46,545 bases of DNA from a virus: positions 1-46,545 of IMG/VR virus record IMGVR_UViG_3300027976_000061; one strand, written 5' to 3'. The notes under the pieces were generated by a model that was not told the origin of the DNA, searched no databases, and saw only the letters and a list, made by a program, of their open reading frames with translations. Positions 34,201 to 41,360 of this stretch are shown in pieces. The stretch's first letter is position 1. Every line of letters begins with the position of its first letter. A program made the position numbers and the translations under genes.

Positions 34201-34574
34201 AGATATTTATCTTGATCATCTCCTTCAGCTTCTCCTGGCATTCCCGGATTACCTTCTAATGATGCTTCATAAATATATTGAGCAAATCCCTTAACTATTT
34301 GAGATTCATCCATTTTGTATTTACTTGCTAATAATTCTAAGTTAAATTCAATAACTCCACCTGCTGACTTAAGTTCAGTAATAAATCTGTCATATATATC
34401 TTCTGCGGATGCCATCGGCTTAGGTTTAACGCTAGGTTTATCTCGTCTAATTGGTGATGGTCCTCTCCTAACAGGAGTCTTAGTAGGTGATGGAGTCTTA
34501 GTCGGCGCAGGTTTAGTTCCTGGATCAGCCATGAATGCTTCATCTATCCGTTTAATATATTTACGTTTAATCAT
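31218..34574 (-). CDS. Large 1118-aa probable virion/ejection polyprotein with prohead-type leader
   Basis: The largest protein in the window. The leader KRKYIKRIDEAFM is predicted to be cut after IDE (residue 12). Residues 16-55 are Pro/Lys/Arg/Ser/Thr-rich. Residues about 60-540 are helical and acidic. An internal leader-like block has KLIKKINESKYS (cut after E559) and FKKKVEISVNENIS (cut after E581), so processing may split the chain. Residues about 820-905 contain CASTSWCLLPSRYPGG, a Ser-Trp-Cys domain seen in other phage proteins, followed by YVFFDYTKPTSDQMHLIGI. A TATAAATA element lies upstream. Likely internal or ejected protein; enzymatic role unknown. Confidence 0.6.
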   Translation of the reverse strand: MIKRKYIKRIDEAFMADPGTKPAPTKTPSPTKTPVRRGPSPIRRDKPSVKPKPMASAEDIYDRFITELKSAGGVIEFNLELLASKYKMDESQIVKGFAQYIYEASLEGNPGMPGEAEGDDQDKYLSGIENRAQSSMQSTQTRYGNKINQFMELVNQVKQLQAGKERELEELAEASIREMYGSILNGVKLDIKFPEEEEMKDEMEEVEMEPPAEQERITDPIIIKEIQKRKITNNITQGEAKNTKLILNMPFIADGLKDIFGDDDGATMISLLSDITNIAAFFDWAIPIDRQKGMWASKDGFAGTVSVDWEEDKVEEEETKSAEDIIASLETGDDILDNAADVEELFNEVNPVIKARGLDFAMLIHETVKGIYQLITSIGIPEDEAIAQVVIMNTDNLAGELEDLRYGPYIAEDLNTFISNFRESDEIDNLKEHFYGKLIALPAAEFLELIRLILMEDDSSIGKAQDLIDEVVEEIKEWEADGISSYEDDEEEDFEVDDYGRSSPSPVISDDESFKAMSNSELQNLIDDALDARDMEEVRRLASYLKESLRIKLIKKINESKYSHISSFNQFKKKVEISVNENISTAKQYFIKLKAEAAGFDSYKLTDAEKLRLESDPEWISIRSLIEQYNLPGYAVPFLKFNMEQGASINILTSILNMLTDQQLKSVIRELPRTVDEYAALKPESGDRPGYEILIDDLTSLKSRAIGRWIVKAFTNNAGTRDYRGITIPNVVPFNQKQAFQDADPELQMEIISAAAELANADPSGREVNGFKRKLSKFKSLEEIRDGLNNKIDGLGSDLSEIITKIENNDPGASVIWEDKDKLLSVFRSPETLGMVCASTSWCLLPSRYPGGHGMFYSYVNNNNNGSVQYVFFDYTKPTSDQMHLIGITVDTSGQVTHAHRKDDADIKSDMGSELVTYLDYFGIPKNDQAQIIAAIPSEAELIKDVTPFYKQVHGGDGSSLGTAAVDIIMRTEKRANIASFVGEDFRRDSTVDRLLATEIKNSNGAQAAREAILDRFKEKGCSNTEAARYFKILFEGSNLYTDKVIDSIIVGTRRREDGFVKIFRSMTNASASDRERYTRRSRGKTIEQLKVDSKKMIDNIQDSITYLEALKKSNKDE

Positions 34575-34592
34575 ATAACCGATTCTTTTTAT

Positions 34593-34600
34593 TATTTATA
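34593..34600 (-). promoter_or_regulatory. T4-late-type promoter element TATAAATA
   Basis: On the minus strand TATAAATAATAAAAAG, 18 nt before the ATG at 34574. The extended string also occurs before the gene at 14231. Confidence 0.55.
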
Positions 34601-34629
34601 ATATTATTTATTAGAAAATCAGTACTTGG

Positions 34630-34648
34630 TTTTAGTAAAATACTAAAA
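34630..34648. repeat. Inverted repeat TTTTAGTA / TACTAAAA
   Basis: 8-nt arms around AAA, 13 nt before the ATG at 34662. Related in sequence to the TAGTAT/ATACTA dyad at 27808, so a shared operator or promoter is possible. Confidence 0.35.
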
Positions 34649-34661
34649 ATAAACAAATATT

Positions 34662-34865
34662 ATGAAACTTATAAAGCAATCTCAGTTATCTGGTAAAACA
34701 AATGCGATGGAATTAAATATAACCGATAAACAGTTAGCACGGTATACGAATGGTGAGTTAGTACAGAATGTATTTCCAGATATGAGTTTAGATGAAATGG
34801 AATTCATAATTTCTGGTATTACGCCAGATGAATGGTTATCTACATTTGGAAATGAAGAAGATTAA
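34662..34865 (+). CDS. Small conserved-type phage protein
   Basis: A 67-aa acidic protein that reads as a helical domain (LNITDKQLARYTNGELVQNVF, then MEFIISGITPDEWLSTFG). It resembles small phage proteins of unknown function that share the pattern GELxQxxFPxLSxxExEFIxxGxTxxEW; this is from memory. It stands alone ahead of the deoxyribosyltransferase-like gene and is preceded by an AT-rich dyad. Confidence 0.55.
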   Translation: MKLIKQSQLSGKTNAMELNITDKQLARYTNGELVQNVFPDMSLDEMEFIISGITPDEWLSTFGNEED

Positions 34866-34928
34866 ATTTGATATAATGAAATGAATAGTACGGATTATTA
34901 AAAACGAAATTAATTAAAATACAATAAG

Positions 34929-35327
34929 ATGAAAAACAGAATATTTTTAGGAGGAACTTGCGCTGAAACCACTTGGAGGACAGAATTAGAAAAGGTGTTG
35001 GAAGTACCAAGTTTTAACCCAGTAGTTGAAGATTGGACTCCTGAATGCCAAGACGAAGAAAGATTGCAGAAAAACAACTTATGCAATATACATTTGTACG
35101 TAATTACAAAAGAAATGCAAGGTGTTTTCTCTATTGCGGAAGTAATTGATAGCACACACCAAAAGGGTAAAAGAACAATACTGCACGTAATACCTGACGG
35201 ATTTGAAAAGAGCCAACTAAAAAGCCTTAGTGCTGTTTGTGATATGGTAAATATAAACGGAGGTACTGCATATATTGATAGTGAACTAAATAGAACTGCA
35301 AGGGTTATTAATTACTCCTTCGCTTAG
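34929..35327 (+). CDS. Nucleoside 2-deoxyribosyltransferase-like protein
   Basis: A 132-aa protein. IFLGGTCAETTWRTEL at the N-terminus, FNPVVEDWTPE, and NLCNIHLYVITKEMQGVFSIAEVID read as a nucleoside 2-deoxyribosyltransferase-like fold (the GxT/S start, Asp-Trp, and the Glu in SIAEV as catalytic residue). Members swap bases on deoxyribose or act on nucleotide-like signals. Length fits the short subfamily. Base use is slightly GC-richer than neighbours, so recent transfer is possible. A small frame follows. Confidence 0.6.
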   Translation: MKNRIFLGGTCAETTWRTELEKVLEVPSFNPVVEDWTPECQDEERLQKNNLCNIHLYVITKEMQGVFSIAEVIDSTHQKGKRTILHVIPDGFEKSQLKSLSAVCDMVNINGGTAYIDSELNRTARVINYSFA

Positions 35328-35354
35328 TTATAATACACGTTAAACTAAAAATAT

Positions 35355-35525
35355 ATGGATAAATTAACAAATGTTACTAGCAAAAAACCAAGTGGGCGAT
35401 GTAAGAAATCTGCCGCGCTAAGTAGGGATCAACCGTTAATAAATGAATTAATTGAATATCGTGGAGTATCTAACATGAGAAGATTAATTAAAAAATACGA
35501 AAAAACCAAAGACGAAATAGTATAA
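35355..35525 (+). CDS. Small basic protein, 56 aa
   Basis: A 56-aa basic frame from the ATG at 35355 (DKLTNVTSKKPSGRCKK..., MRRLIKKYEKTKDEIV). No family recognised. It lies between the deoxyribosyltransferase-like and kinase genes with an A-rich leader, consistent with a real small gene. Confidence 0.4.
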   Translation: MDKLTNVTSKKPSGRCKKSAALSRDQPLINELIEYRGVSNMRRLIKKYEKTKDEIV

Positions 35526-35562
35526 ATGTGTAAGTCAATTGGAATTAATTAAAAAGCATAAT

Positions 35563-36078
35563 ATGAAACCTAGATTATTAATAATCGGGAATGGCAGACA
35601 TGGAAAAGATACAATGGCCGAAATATTAGAGCGTGATTATGGAATGACATTCAAATCCTCATCAATGGCAGCATCGGAAATATTTATATATAATGAATTG
35701 AAAGATACGTATAACTATAATAATGCTGAAGAATGCTTTAATGATCGCAGTAACCATCGCGCTGAATGGTATAATATGATATGTGATTATAACAAAAATG
35801 ATAAAGCTAGACTTGCAAAAAATATACTTAGCACATCTGACTGTTATGTAGGAATGCGAGATTTAGATGAGATAGATGAATGTATGAAACAAGGAATATT
35901 CGACCTCATTATATGGGTAGATGCAAGCGATCGACTACCTGATGAAGGCAGAGATTCATTTAATGTACCTAAATCAAGAGCTGATATTGTAATATACAAT
36001 AATGATAATCTTGAAATATTTGAAGGTAAAGTTATATCGCTTGGAAAAACTATATTTAATAAACCCGCTGGTAAATAG
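35563..36078 (+). CDS. P-loop nucleotide kinase-like protein (dNMP kinase type)
   Basis: A 171-aa protein from the ATG at 35563 (a TTG at 35539 is less likely). LIIGNGRHGKDTMAEIL is a Walker A with GK(D/S)T order, as in dNMP kinases and adenylate-kinase-like phage enzymes. ILSTSDCYVGMRDLDEID and LIIWVDASDRLPDEG fit a core strand and lid with basic residues. Substrate unknown. It is convergent with the MoxR gene. Confidence 0.6.
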   Translation: MKPRLLIIGNGRHGKDTMAEILERDYGMTFKSSSMAASEIFIYNELKDTYNYNNAEECFNDRSNHRAEWYNMICDYNKNDKARLAKNILSTSDCYVGMRDLDEIDECMKQGIFDLIIWVDASDRLPDEGRDSFNVPKSRADIVIYNNDNLEIFEGKVISLGKTIFNKPAGK

Positions 36079-36092
36079 CAATGTTATATTAC

Positions 36093-38183
36093 TTATATTT
36101 TAAAATCATGTAGTATTTCCTGGAACATTGTAATAAATGGTCTAATTGCTAACGCATTTTCTCTGTATTGCTGGCCGCCATCTCTTTTAAACTTGATTGC
36201 GTCACCCATAACAGTCTTAGCTAATTGACTGATTGCCTGAGATGAATCGTGCACTTGTTTAACATGTGATCCAACCTCGCCACTGTCAATTTTCCTATCT
36301 TCAACTAAATCCAGGCAGTATGCTGTCCAATTTAAATATTGTTTTGTCTTCATGTTGCTACCCATTCCTTCTATTGCTGATAATATTAAGCTTAAAATCT
36401 TTTCTCTCTCGGAAGTATTTACCGGTGGTATATTAAGAAGTGGCCTAACTCTACTAGTAGATTTATCCTTAAATATGTTTTCTATCTTTTCATTAATCGT
36501 ACCGTCTGCGTCACTATGTCTTGCTAGAATTTTAACATAACTCATAAAATCATCTGCTGCTGATTTACCAACAACATCACCTAATTCCATTGCCGCTATT
36601 TTTGAATCTCGTTTATCTGCTAATAAGTAAGGTAATGCGTCTACTCCATTCATTCTAGTATCTCTATCTGAATCTTCAGGTAATTGACTTTGATATTTAT
36701 CCTGAGATAAGAACATATCATATATAGTTCCCCAAGCGGCTGCCCAGTTTCTAGGTGTTGGAAATCCAACCGATACTCCTTCTCCTCCTGCACTTAGTTT
36801 AGCTTTATCATATCTATAAAACTGATTGAATTCAGTTTTTATTGGATCTCCTTCTAAATCAAAATATTCAGGATTACCCTTACCTGATTCAGTATGTTTG
36901 ATGTATGCAAAAAATTCATTCGGCACGTAAAATTCTTTTACTGGTTTACTTTCTCCTTCTGGAAAAAAGAATCCTTTATCACTTCTTGCCCATTTTATCC
37001 AGTCCGATATTGTTGGAACTAAATGTACATGTCCTCCTAAGAATCTAGATGCAACTGCTGCTTCCAATGGCTTAACCGGTCCGTCCATTTCTCTATTACC
37101 AGCTGCCCATATTCTCCATCCGGCTGGCATATTATATTTACCACCTGCTGCTTCTCTATCTAATAGTAATGTAAGTGAAGCGGCTAACATATCTGGATCT
37201 GCTCTGTTGATCTCATCAAAGAATAAAATACCTTCTTCTGTATCTTGTACTCCTGGTAACCAACCTGGAATAGTAGATCCCTGTTGAACTTTACCTTTCA
37301 TCGAATCTGGAAATACCATTTTTGTTGTACCTTCTCCTCCGGCAGATGCATCAAATAGTAAAGGAACTCCTCCTAGGTCAGTTGGCATCATCTGTGATAA
37401 CGTAACAATCATTACTGGTAAATTGCTAACTCCATTAGCTGCTGCTATTTTACGTGCAGCCTGCTTAACAATTTGAGTTTTACCTATACCAGGTGCTCCC
37501 CAGATCATAACGTTTTTTCTAGATCTCATGTTGTAATTCCTTACTAATTTATCAATTAACATATCTGGAGTATATACATTCACTTCATCTTTTGTACTTG
37601 ATCGAGGTGGTCCTAATGTGAATTCATCACCATTTTGTTCGTATATTCTATTAATGTACTTAAGTTTTTTACTCTCAGCCATTGCATATTCTGGTTCTAA
37701 CTCTAATTCGTGATTGACATTATCATATTCTTCATCTTCAATGTATTGTCCGTCATTGTAATCGCCACTAAGCATTTCTGGGAAAAAACTTTCAATTATT
37801 TCTTCATGTAATGGATCTTCCCATTCCGTTAACCATGATGGTTTCATTCCTAGTCTAATTGCTTTGTTTGAATTTATTCTCCATGCTCCTTTTCCAATAT
37901 ACCAGTCTCCATCCTTTCTAAGTTTACCCTGATCTAATGCTTCACGTTTCTTCCAAGCATCTTGCCATGCTGAAAGAGCAGCTGCTCCTCTTGTTAATAT
38001 GCTATTTAAGTTAGATGATGCTTTAGACTCAGATGATTTAGTTCTAAGTTCTGCTAAATAAGTCTCAGCTAATTCAGGCGATCCATCGTGTACTATATAT
38101 AAACCGTCATCTGTTTCACTTGAAACCTGTTCATTTAATGATATTGATTCTCTCCTAAAGTTTTTATAATTACTAATATGCAT
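36093..38183 (-). CDS. MoxR-family AAA+ ATPase with prohead-type leader
   Basis: A 696-aa AAA+ protein. The leader has NYKNFRRESISLNEQVS (cut predicted after LNE, residue 18), and a second leader-like block AESKKLKYINRIYEQNG ends IYE near residue 182. The AAA core follows: Walker A GAPGIGKT (229-236), Walker B ILFFDEI (319-325), sensor-1-like WAAGN, and an arginine finger region AVASRF (about 376-381). MoxR ATPases act as chaperones with VWA proteins. Here the next two genes are a VWA protein and a zinc-metallopeptidase, so a three-part complex is likely. First 180 residues are unassigned. Confidence 0.85.
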   Translation of the reverse strand: MHISNYKNFRRESISLNEQVSSETDDGLYIVHDGSPELAETYLAELRTKSSESKASSNLNSILTRGAAALSAWQDAWKKREALDQGKLRKDGDWYIGKGAWRINSNKAIRLGMKPSWLTEWEDPLHEEIIESFFPEMLSGDYNDGQYIEDEEYDNVNHELELEPEYAMAESKKLKYINRIYEQNGDEFTLGPPRSSTKDEVNVYTPDMLIDKLVRNYNMRSRKNVMIWGAPGIGKTQIVKQAARKIAAANGVSNLPVMIVTLSQMMPTDLGGVPLLFDASAGGEGTTKMVFPDSMKGKVQQGSTIPGWLPGVQDTEEGILFFDEINRADPDMLAASLTLLLDREAAGGKYNMPAGWRIWAAGNREMDGPVKPLEAAVASRFLGGHVHLVPTISDWIKWARSDKGFFFPEGESKPVKEFYVPNEFFAYIKHTESGKGNPEYFDLEGDPIKTEFNQFYRYDKAKLSAGGEGVSVGFPTPRNWAAAWGTIYDMFLSQDKYQSQLPEDSDRDTRMNGVDALPYLLADKRDSKIAAMELGDVVGKSAADDFMSYVKILARHSDADGTINEKIENIFKDKSTSRVRPLLNIPPVNTSEREKILSLILSAIEGMGSNMKTKQYLNWTAYCLDLVEDRKIDSGEVGSHVKQVHDSSQAISQLAKTVMGDAIKFKRDGGQQYRENALAIRPFITMFQEILHDFKI

Positions 38184-38208
38184 ATTAATGTAGTTTTATT
38201 TTTATTAT

Positions 38209-39372
38209 TTATTTAAAGAATTTATCTGAATCTAGGAAAATCGGAATTTTCTCTCCTGGAAAAAGATCAACTATTTCATTATAACTATTAACACTCAGTC
38301 CCCTAGATGGGAATATAATCCCAAATATAGTATTATTTGGATCTAATACATCAGATGAAAGTTTCTGAGTTTCTCCGCTCTTATGATCTTGTATCATTCC
38401 ATCTGTTAAATGGATCGTGAACTTTTTAATCCATCCCTTCTTCTTCATTAATCTATATACTGAATTTACATCGTTTCCTCCACCTACCCAGTTGTCATTA
38501 AGGTCCTTTAATATAGTAGGAAATGTTTTAGATGTTACATTTTTATATGTTTGATGATAATATGCGGTGCTTGTCCATAATATCATATTGAGTTTCTTAA
38601 TCTTAGCTGCTTCTAGTGCACGCTGTACCTCTGTCATTATAATTAATAACTCAGCATAGCTTAAACTTGAACTTGTATCAATTATAAGATTTGTTTCAGG
38701 CAGTGTATCTTTGGCGATGGTTTTACTTGTTATTCTATTTCTCATCATTTTGTTACCAACAAAACTTCTATGATATGGCTTTCTACTTGCCATTTCATTC
38801 GAATAAGCTGATAATCGTGTTGAGAACAATTTTGCCCAATCAGTTTTAGATTTTCCCTCCATTACTAATCTATCTCTAAATCCTCCAGCGGAACTACCAC
38901 CTGTACCTTTCTCATCGTCGGTTTTTGATTCTCTTCCTCTAGGTTGCATTTGAATAACTTCACGATTTGCTTGTTCAATAGCTGCTTCTATTTCTCCATA
39001 TGTTCGATTTTCCTGCTCATCTGCGATATCCCCATTTACACCGGGTATTTCTCCTTCGCCATCAACTAGCTCTCCAGGTTCTCCATCACCATCTCCTCCA
39101 CTCTGTCCCTTATTCCACTCATCTGCATTTCCCAATTGTTCGCGCATTCGTTTGATATAATCGTCTGCTAATCTTTCATCTCTACGCAATGTTGTGTTTC
39201 CGGGGCCAGCATTTGGATCTGGTGTAGGTTCAGTCGCGCTCGGTGATGAATTAGATTGAGGATCTTCTCCTTGTCCTAATGATGATTCAGGCGAAACGTT
39301 AGTACTCGATCCTTTGCTCTTGTCTGATTCTTTATTAACACGACTTAATCTATTTACTTTTGATGTTCTCAT
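38209..39372 (-). CDS. VWA-like domain protein (DUF2201-type C-terminal half)
   Basis: A 387-aa protein. Residues about 20-165 are disordered and low-complexity, rich in Ser, Gly, Asp and Pro. The C-terminal domain has the MIDAS-like IIDTSSSLSYAEL (DxSxS), GGGNDV, and IHLTDGMI, as in VWA domains that partner MoxR ATPases. The leader RTSKVNRLSRVNKESDK ends VNKE and only weakly fits the targeting pattern. In bacteria the metallopeptidase and VWA halves of DUF2201 are usually one chain; here they are adjacent genes with a 3-nt gap. Partner of the MoxR protein. Confidence 0.75.
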   Translation of the reverse strand: MRTSKVNRLSRVNKESDKSKGSSTNVSPESSLGQGEDPQSNSSPSATEPTPDPNAGPGNTTLRRDERLADDYIKRMREQLGNADEWNKGQSGGDGDGEPGELVDGEGEIPGVNGDIADEQENRTYGEIEAAIEQANREVIQMQPRGRESKTDDEKGTGGSSAGGFRDRLVMEGKSKTDWAKLFSTRLSAYSNEMASRKPYHRSFVGNKMMRNRITSKTIAKDTLPETNLIIDTSSSLSYAELLIIMTEVQRALEAAKIKKLNMILWTSTAYYHQTYKNVTSKTFPTILKDLNDNWVGGGNDVNSVYRLMKKKGWIKKFTIHLTDGMIQDHKSGETQKLSSDVLDPNNTIFGIIFPSRGLSVNSYNEIVDLFPGEKIPIFLDSDKFFK

Positions 39373-39375
39373 TGT

Positions 39376-40485
39376 TTATATGTTATTTAGCCAATTACTT
39401 TCTCCGTATAATTCAATACGTGCTTCTGAATCACTAATGGGATCCCATTGAACATCATCTCCTGCTACATTAGTAACTCGACCATATTCTCCAGTATCAT
39501 TATCTTTAATTATATCTCCAGATTTTAGGGGTCTGTCTTCATCTCCGTTATCACCATCATCTCCGTTATCTTCCGATCCTTCATCTCCGTTATCTTCTGA
39601 TCCTTCATCTCCGTTATCACCATCATCTCCGTTATCTTCCGATCCTTCATCTCCGTTATCTTCTGATCCTTCATCATCTCCTGTTTCTTCTTCTTCTTCT
39701 TCTTCTTCTTCGCCTCTCTCTTCTCTAATTTGATTTTCCATATCTCGAAATAATTTCCAAAATATTCTGTCCGACGTACTATTTTCAAAAAACTCTACAT
39801 CTTCAGCTGGTACGAAATGTCCTTCGTATAAATCAACACCGCCTGGCATTAATACAATTTTAGTTTCTGCACGTAATATTCTATTGATTTCATAATCTTG
39901 AGCAAGATTCCATAGCGTAAATATTTGTTGTTGTGATAGATAATCTGATTGAATATCTTTTCTAGTTCTGCTGAAATGTTTTAATGAATTATGTAATATC
40001 TCATGTATGATTACAAAGGTAGCATAATCACTATACCATCTTGTGCCTTTGATAGTAGCAGCAAGTGCTCCTCTTTTCTTCTGATCATCTGTTATTTCAG
40101 AAGCAAAATTCCTTTTACCTTCTTCATATGATATAATAACGAACCTGGGATCATAATATATAGCAGATCCGCTAGTTGACATTGTTCCAATTCCATCTTG
40201 TGATTTAGATCCTGCTCCAAATACTGGAACGGGTGGCATTATATTAAGATATGGTTTGAACCATTCAAAATGTTTCACTATCTTAAGTTTAGCAAGCTGC
40301 ATAATTTTTTCAGATTTAGCAAGAGCCTCTGCATTACTAAGTGCGATTGCCGCCGATCTAATTGGATCACTACTCGAAGTTGTATTATTTTGCTCATTCA
40401 TACGAAGCCATAGTCCAAATCTCAATACATCAGTATCTATCTTTTCTTGTAGCTTAATATATTGGTCGAATTTTAAAGTATCCAT
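39376..40485 (-). CDS. Putative zinc metallopeptidase (DUF2201 N-terminal type) with acidic repeats and prohead-type leader
   Basis: A 369-aa protein. Its leader DTLKFDQYIKLQEKID could be cut after LQE (residue 14), and WLRMNEQNN offers a second site (residue 31). The catalytic HEILH sits in FVIIHEILHNSLKHFS (about residues 157-172), followed by NLAQDYEINRIL, which supplies the third metal ligand region in this family. Residues about 255-320 are acidic repeats of GSEDNGDE units. The last 45 aa (KSGDIIKDNDTGEYGRVTNV) look like a small SH3-like beta domain. Partner of the VWA and MoxR proteins. Confidence 0.75.
   Translation of the reverse strand: MDTLKFDQYIKLQEKIDTDVLRFGLWLRMNEQNNTTSSSDPIRSAAIALSNAEALAKSEKIMQLAKLKIVKHFEWFKPYLNIMPPVPVFGAGSKSQDGIGTMSTSGSAIYYDPRFVIISYEEGKRNFASEITDDQKKRGALAATIKGTRWYSDYATFVIIHEILHNSLKHFSRTRKDIQSDYLSQQQIFTLWNLAQDYEINRILRAETKIVLMPGGVDLYEGHFVPAEDVEFFENSTSDRIFWKLFRDMENQIREERGEEEEEEEEETGDDEGSEDNGDEGSEDNGDDGDNGDEGSEDNGDEGSEDNGDDGDNGDEDRPLKSGDIIKDNDTGEYGRVTNVAGDDVQWDPISDSEARIELYGESNWLNNI
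39541..39672 (-). repeat. 66-bp perfect tandem duplication
   Basis: Two identical adjacent 66-bp copies (39541-39606 and 39607-39672) encode a 22-residue acidic unit of the metallopeptidase. Perfect identity suggests recent expansion. Confidence 0.92.
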
Positions 40486-40498
40486 TGAATAATTATGT

Positions 40499-40506
40499 TA
40501 TTTATA
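40499..40506 (-). promoter_or_regulatory. T4-late-type promoter element TATAAATA
   Basis: Exact TATAAATA on the minus strand, 13 nt before the ATG at 40485, at the head of the metallopeptidase-VWA-MoxR operon. Confidence 0.5.
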
Positions 40507-40581
40507 ATACATTATAATATGTATAAGTTTTAGATAATACACACATACTTACAGTACCTTTTGATTATTTATTCAAGTATA

Positions 40582-40590
40582 TAGTATAAT
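40582..40590 (+). promoter_or_regulatory. Recurring TAGTATAAT promoter-like element
   Basis: TAGTATAAT lies 6 nt before the ATG at 40597, the same spacing as the copy before 20920. Confidence 0.4.
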
Positions 40591-40596
40591 TATAGC

Positions 40597-40968
40597 ATGA
40601 AGATTAGACCACATACAGCGGGAGTAGATCTAGTAGATAATCTAATAACATTGTTGTTAACTATCAATAAAATTGAGTGGGCTAGAATATATTGCGAACT
40701 TAATTGCTGGAAATTTCCAAAGGAGCTAGAAGAGCTTAAGCCCAAGTGGTGGGTAAATGATAATGCAGATGGACCAGGAACTGATGTTAAATCTGACATA
40801 ATATCTCCAATCAATAATAAAATAATAGAAGTGTTAGGACGTAGGTGGATATCTAGGGAATGGAACAAGGGTAGAATGACGGAACATGAACATAATGTAT
40901 GGTGGATAAAAAACAAAATAGAACATCGACCACATAAAGATCCTATAAAACCCAAAGTAATTAATTAA
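40597..40968 (+). CDS. Hypothetical protein
   Basis: A 123-aa Trp-rich, charged protein (WWVND, WISREWNKG, WWIKNKIEH) of unknown family. The pattern of Trp and Lys suggests a compact helical protein. It is the first gene of the final plus-strand block and is 1 nt from the next gene. No motif recognised. Confidence 0.5.
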   Translation: MKIRPHTAGVDLVDNLITLLLTINKIEWARIYCELNCWKFPKELEELKPKWWVNDNADGPGTDVKSDIISPINNKIIEVLGRRWISREWNKGRMTEHEHNVWWIKNKIEHRPHKDPIKPKVIN

Positions 40969-40969
40969 T

Positions 40970-41221
40970 ATGAAAGTAGATCACAGGTATAAGAACGATA
41001 TGGATACAAAGTATCTAGATTTAGCATTAATATCATGCGGAATGGGCACGAATTACGAGCATGCTGATTTAATAATAACGATTCAGAAGATATTAAGTAA
41101 AAAAGGTGGAGATTTTTCAATACTTAATGCTTCAGAGATTAGGACTGAATGGGAAGATAAGTGGATGAAATACGAGATAGAAAAACAACAAGACGTGCGA
41201 ACTGCTGGAAAAGACTTATAA
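40970..41221 (+). CDS. Small hypothetical protein
   Basis: An 83-aa soluble protein (KVDHRYKNDMDTKYLDLALIS... WEDKWMKYEIEKQQD), mostly helical. Co-transcribed with its neighbour 1 nt upstream. No family recognised. Confidence 0.45.
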   Translation: MKVDHRYKNDMDTKYLDLALISCGMGTNYEHADLIITIQKILSKKGGDFSILNASEIRTEWEDKWMKYEIEKQQDVRTAGKDL

Positions 41222-41222
41222 T

Positions 41223-41309
41223 ATGATCGAACATAAACTTCCTATATGGAAAAGATTATTATTTATGATTGGCTGTATACATTATAATCGCAATTATATC
41301 ACTAATTAA
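41223..41309 (+). CDS. Tiny ORF, 28 aa, doubtful
   Basis: A 28-aa frame from the ATG at 41223 (MIEHKLPIWKRLLFMIG...), basic with a short hydrophobic run. It begins 1 nt after the preceding stop, the spacing of genes in this operon. It may be a decayed or very small membrane peptide. Confidence 0.25.
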   Translation: MIEHKLPIWKRLLFMIGCIHYNRNYITN

Positions 41310-41330
41310 AGTTAATATTGATTAAACAAT

Positions 41331-41339
41331 TAGTATAAT
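41331..41339 (+). promoter_or_regulatory. Recurring TAGTATAAT promoter-like element
   Basis: Identical to the elements at 20905, 27808 and 40582; here 21 nt before the ATG at 41361. Confidence 0.4.
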
Positions 41340-41360
41340 ATAATTATTAAAACAAACTAT

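Noticed and set aside
39525-39788. Minus-strand Lys/Met/Glu ORF
   Set aside because: Frame-shifted shadow of the acidic repeat in the metallopeptidase gene.
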